Below, piece after piece: positions 62,268 through 64,000 of a stretch of 64,000 nucleotides of DNA (position 1 is its first letter; each line of letters begins with the position of its first letter). The stretch is from positions 1-64,000 of the forward strand of contig JAZQLC010000014.1 of the NCBI GenBank assembly GCA_045542485.1, in the 5' to 3' direction. The notes under the pieces were generated by a model. The model saw only the letters and a program-made list of their open reading frames with translations, did not search any database and was not told where the DNA came from. The position numbers and the translations under genes are program-made. The stretch is from SIG575 sp045542485 (GTDB taxonomy: Bacteria > Bacillota > Clostridia > Oscillospirales > Acutalibacteraceae).

Positions 62268-62723
62268 ATGAAAAAGATTGCAAGTTTTACAATTGACCAC
62301 ACAATTCTCCCCAAGGGAATGTATGTTTCACGAGTTGACGGTGATGTTACAACATACGACATCAGAATGAGAAGACCTAATGTGGAGGAAGTGCTCACCA
62401 ATGGCTCAATCCATACAATAGAGCACCTCTTTGCAACATATGTGAGAAATTCTCCCTTTACGGATAATATAATTTATTTCGGGCCTATGGGCTGCAGAAC
62501 GGGTTGTTATTTCCTTACACGCGGTATGGATGGTCAGGATGTTATAAATCTTACAAGGGAAGCTTTTCAGTTCATCGCCGATTACGACGGAGAAATCCCC
62601 GGTGTGAGTGCAGTTGAATGCGGTAATTACCGTGATCACGATTTAACTCAGGCAAAAATTGACGCAGCAGATATGGTAAAGGTTCTGACCGGTTACACAA
62701 ATCTCGAATATCCCACAAAATAA
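62268..62723 (+). CDS. luxS: S-ribosylhomocysteine lyase LuxS
   Basis: A 151-aa metal enzyme that splits S-ribosylhomocysteine to homocysteine and the AI-2 precursor DPD. Metal ligands H49 and H53 (HTIEH) and C118 (ECGNY), catalytic C76 (GPMGCRTG). It has an extra Cys at 80. ATG 62268 has GGAG 9 nt upstream and lies just after the recG stop, so both are likely co-transcribed. The pfs nucleosidase gene is not seen. Confidence 0.97.
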   Translation: MKKIASFTIDHTILPKGMYVSRVDGDVTTYDIRMRRPNVEEVLTNGSIHTIEHLFATYVRNSPFTDNIIYFGPMGCRTGCYFLTRGMDGQDVINLTREAFQFIADYDGEIPGVSAVECGNYRDHDLTQAKIDAADMVKVLTGYTNLEYPTK

Positions 62724-62767
62724 AAAATGCCACTGAAGACGGTTGCTCTTCAGTGGCGATTTTTTTA
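62722..62767. terminator. Bidirectional terminator
   Basis: GCCACTGAAG/CTTCAGTGGC stem (62729-62757) with A and T runs, between convergent luxS and the GH20 gene. Confidence 0.88.
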
Positions 62768-64000
62768 TCTTTTTGCACACCAGTATTTTATTGTTCCTCC
62801 GAGTCTTTTCAGTGAATTCGGATTTACAAGTTTCAGATCTGCGGGATGTATTCCCTGTGATTTGAAATAAGGATAAAAGTATTCGAGATTTTCATAAAAT
62901 CTGTCATAGTTTTTGTTTTCATTTTTTGTCCATCCGATTTCGGCTACTGCACAGATTCTGGGAAAAAGCATAAAGGAAAGCTTGTTAAAATCTCTTATGT
63001 ATTCTGACCAGGCAGGGGTCTCAACACCAAGAAGATTTTCTGCTTTTTCGGCAGAAAAATTATAAACCTTTTTCAGCGGTGTCATATGATACGGATAGTC
63101 GGAATAAAAATGGAAGAAATCAGATTCAATATATCCGCCACCGTTCGTAATAAAATCTTCCATAATTTTTTTATCGTGAAGCCAGTGCTGAATGACGGTG
63201 TTTTCGTAATTTATTTTTCCGCTCTTCAGTGTATCATTCCACATAATCGGCTTTTTATTTTTTGATAAAAGATAAGAAGAAATTCTGTTCATAAAATAGC
63301 CTTGCAGTTCATCAAAATTTTTCAGGTTTTCTTCTTCAAGTTTCTTCTGACAATCGGGACATTTTTTCCATTTTGTTTTGGGCACTTCGTCTCCACCGAT
63401 ATGAAAATATTCTGAAGGGAAAAGGGGAATAATTTCATCTAAAAGTTCGAAAATAAATTCATAAACTTTTTCGTTTCCTGCGCAAAGAATATCTGCAAAA
63501 ATTCCTTGCTTCATACACACATCAATCTTTTCTTTTTCGCAGGAAAGTTCAGGATAAGAAGCGATAATTGCCATTGTGTGACCGGGCAGGTCGATTTCCG
63601 GAATTACATCAATGTGTCTTTCCTTACAGTAGGCTACAACATCACGGATTTCCTCCTGAGTGAAGAATCCGCTGTGAGGAGTACCTTCGTTTGTTCTGCC
63701 GAAAAGTGAATTTTTTCTGTGAGAACCGATTTCGTTGAGAAGAGGAAACTTCTTGCTCTCAATCCGGAAACCCTGGTCATCACTCAGATGCCAATGAAAA
63801 ACATTCATTTTAAGATAGGCGGCAGCGTCGATGATTTTTTTGATTTCGTCCACGGTAAAAAAATGACGGCAGGGGTCCAGCATAAAACCACGGTGGGAAA
63901 ACTGAGGCAAATCTTTGATGATACAATCAGGAATTTTTTTGCCTGAATTTTTCAGTTGTTCGATAGTTTTTTCTGCGTAAAATTTTCCCTGCTCATCAGA
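62765..64000 (-). CDS. GH20 beta-N-acetylhexosaminidase (5' end beyond the window)
   Basis: The frame stays open from 64000 down to 62765 (about 411 residues), so the N-terminus is missing. Catalytic domain marks: SHRGFMLDPCRHF, NVFHWHLSDDQGFR, GHTMAIIASYPEL, and the catalytic Asp-Glu in HIGGDEVPKTKW; VIQHWLH and LGVETPAWSEYI follow. GH20 enzymes remove terminal GlcNAc or GalNAc from glycans. No signal peptide can be judged. The CPDCQKK insert after GGDEVPK is normal for bacterial members. Confidence 0.93.
   Translation of the reverse strand, partial: SDEQGKFYAEKTIEQLKNSGKKIPDCIIKDLPQFSHRGFMLDPCRHFFTVDEIKKIIDAAAYLKMNVFHWHLSDDQGFRIESKKFPLLNEIGSHRKNSLFGRTNEGTPHSGFFTQEEIRDVVAYCKERHIDVIPEIDLPGHTMAIIASYPELSCEKEKIDVCMKQGIFADILCAGNEKVYEFIFELLDEIIPLFPSEYFHIGGDEVPKTKWKKCPDCQKKLEEENLKNFDELQGYFMNRISSYLLSKNKKPIMWNDTLKSGKINYENTVIQHWLHDKKIMEDFITNGGGYIESDFFHFYSDYPYHMTPLKKVYNFSAEKAENLLGVETPAWSEYIRDFNKLSFMLFPRICAVAEIGWTKNENKNYDRFYENLEYFYPYFKSQGIHPADLKLVNPNSLKRLGGTIKYWCAKR

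Overview
The window looks like a low-GC Gram-positive, anaerobic gut-type member of the Clostridia (Ruminococcaceae/Oscillospiraceae-like). The basis is AGGAGG-type ribosome sites, TTGACA-17-TATAAT promoters, an LCP cell-wall protein, an Asp23/FakA pair, a sortase-like IPVTG signal, a dockerin, a glycyl radical enzyme and many glycoside hydrolases. No taxonomic marker was searched, so the assignment is inference.

Layout. Positions 1-500 hold the end of an rRNA operon (5S), tRNA-Asn and a decayed second copy of the tRNA-Asn 3' half. 500-12100 is carbohydrate-oriented: a beta-propeller glycosidase-like protein, fructose-bisphosphate aldolase, an autoregulated MerR regulator, a membrane-anchored beta-helix protein, a lipid kinase, and a GH95-like enzyme with a GPH sugar symporter.

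12334-24957 is the most unusual part. It is one apparent 12-gene operon behind a consensus promoter, with no internal terminator. It encodes an XRE regulator and membrane ImmA-type peptidase; zinc-ribbon membrane proteins; a membrane protein with an N-terminal ubiquitin-like (YukD/EsaB-type) domain; an E1-like ThiF protein; an E2 with an HPN...C active site fused to membrane helices and an FHA domain; a membrane-anchored trypsin-like protease; two JAMM proteases anchored in the membrane (one with a LysM domain outside); and two RING-like proteins. It reads as a complete Ubl-E1-E2-E3-deconjugase set tied to the cell envelope.

24955-42000 is mixed: a Dabb protein, RNase P RNA, an LCP ligase, phosphoesterases, AzlCD, a PrsA/SurA-like lipoprotein, a secreted papain-like protease, dTDP-rhamnose genes rfbA-C-D (rfbB absent), a Cys-rich membrane peptide, and an ApgM-like/MetY pair. 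42081-48356 is an operon of radical-SAM activase, uncharacterised glycyl radical enzyme, FGGY sugar kinase and secreted beta-helix protein. 48600-53950 carries secreted or surface proteins: a dockerin protein with a structured leader, a DUF4474-like protein and an IPVTG protein. 54056-64000 holds a GH106-like enzyme with an M20 peptidase, then the housekeeping run asp23-fakA-recG-luxS, and a truncated GH20 hexosaminidase at the window edge.
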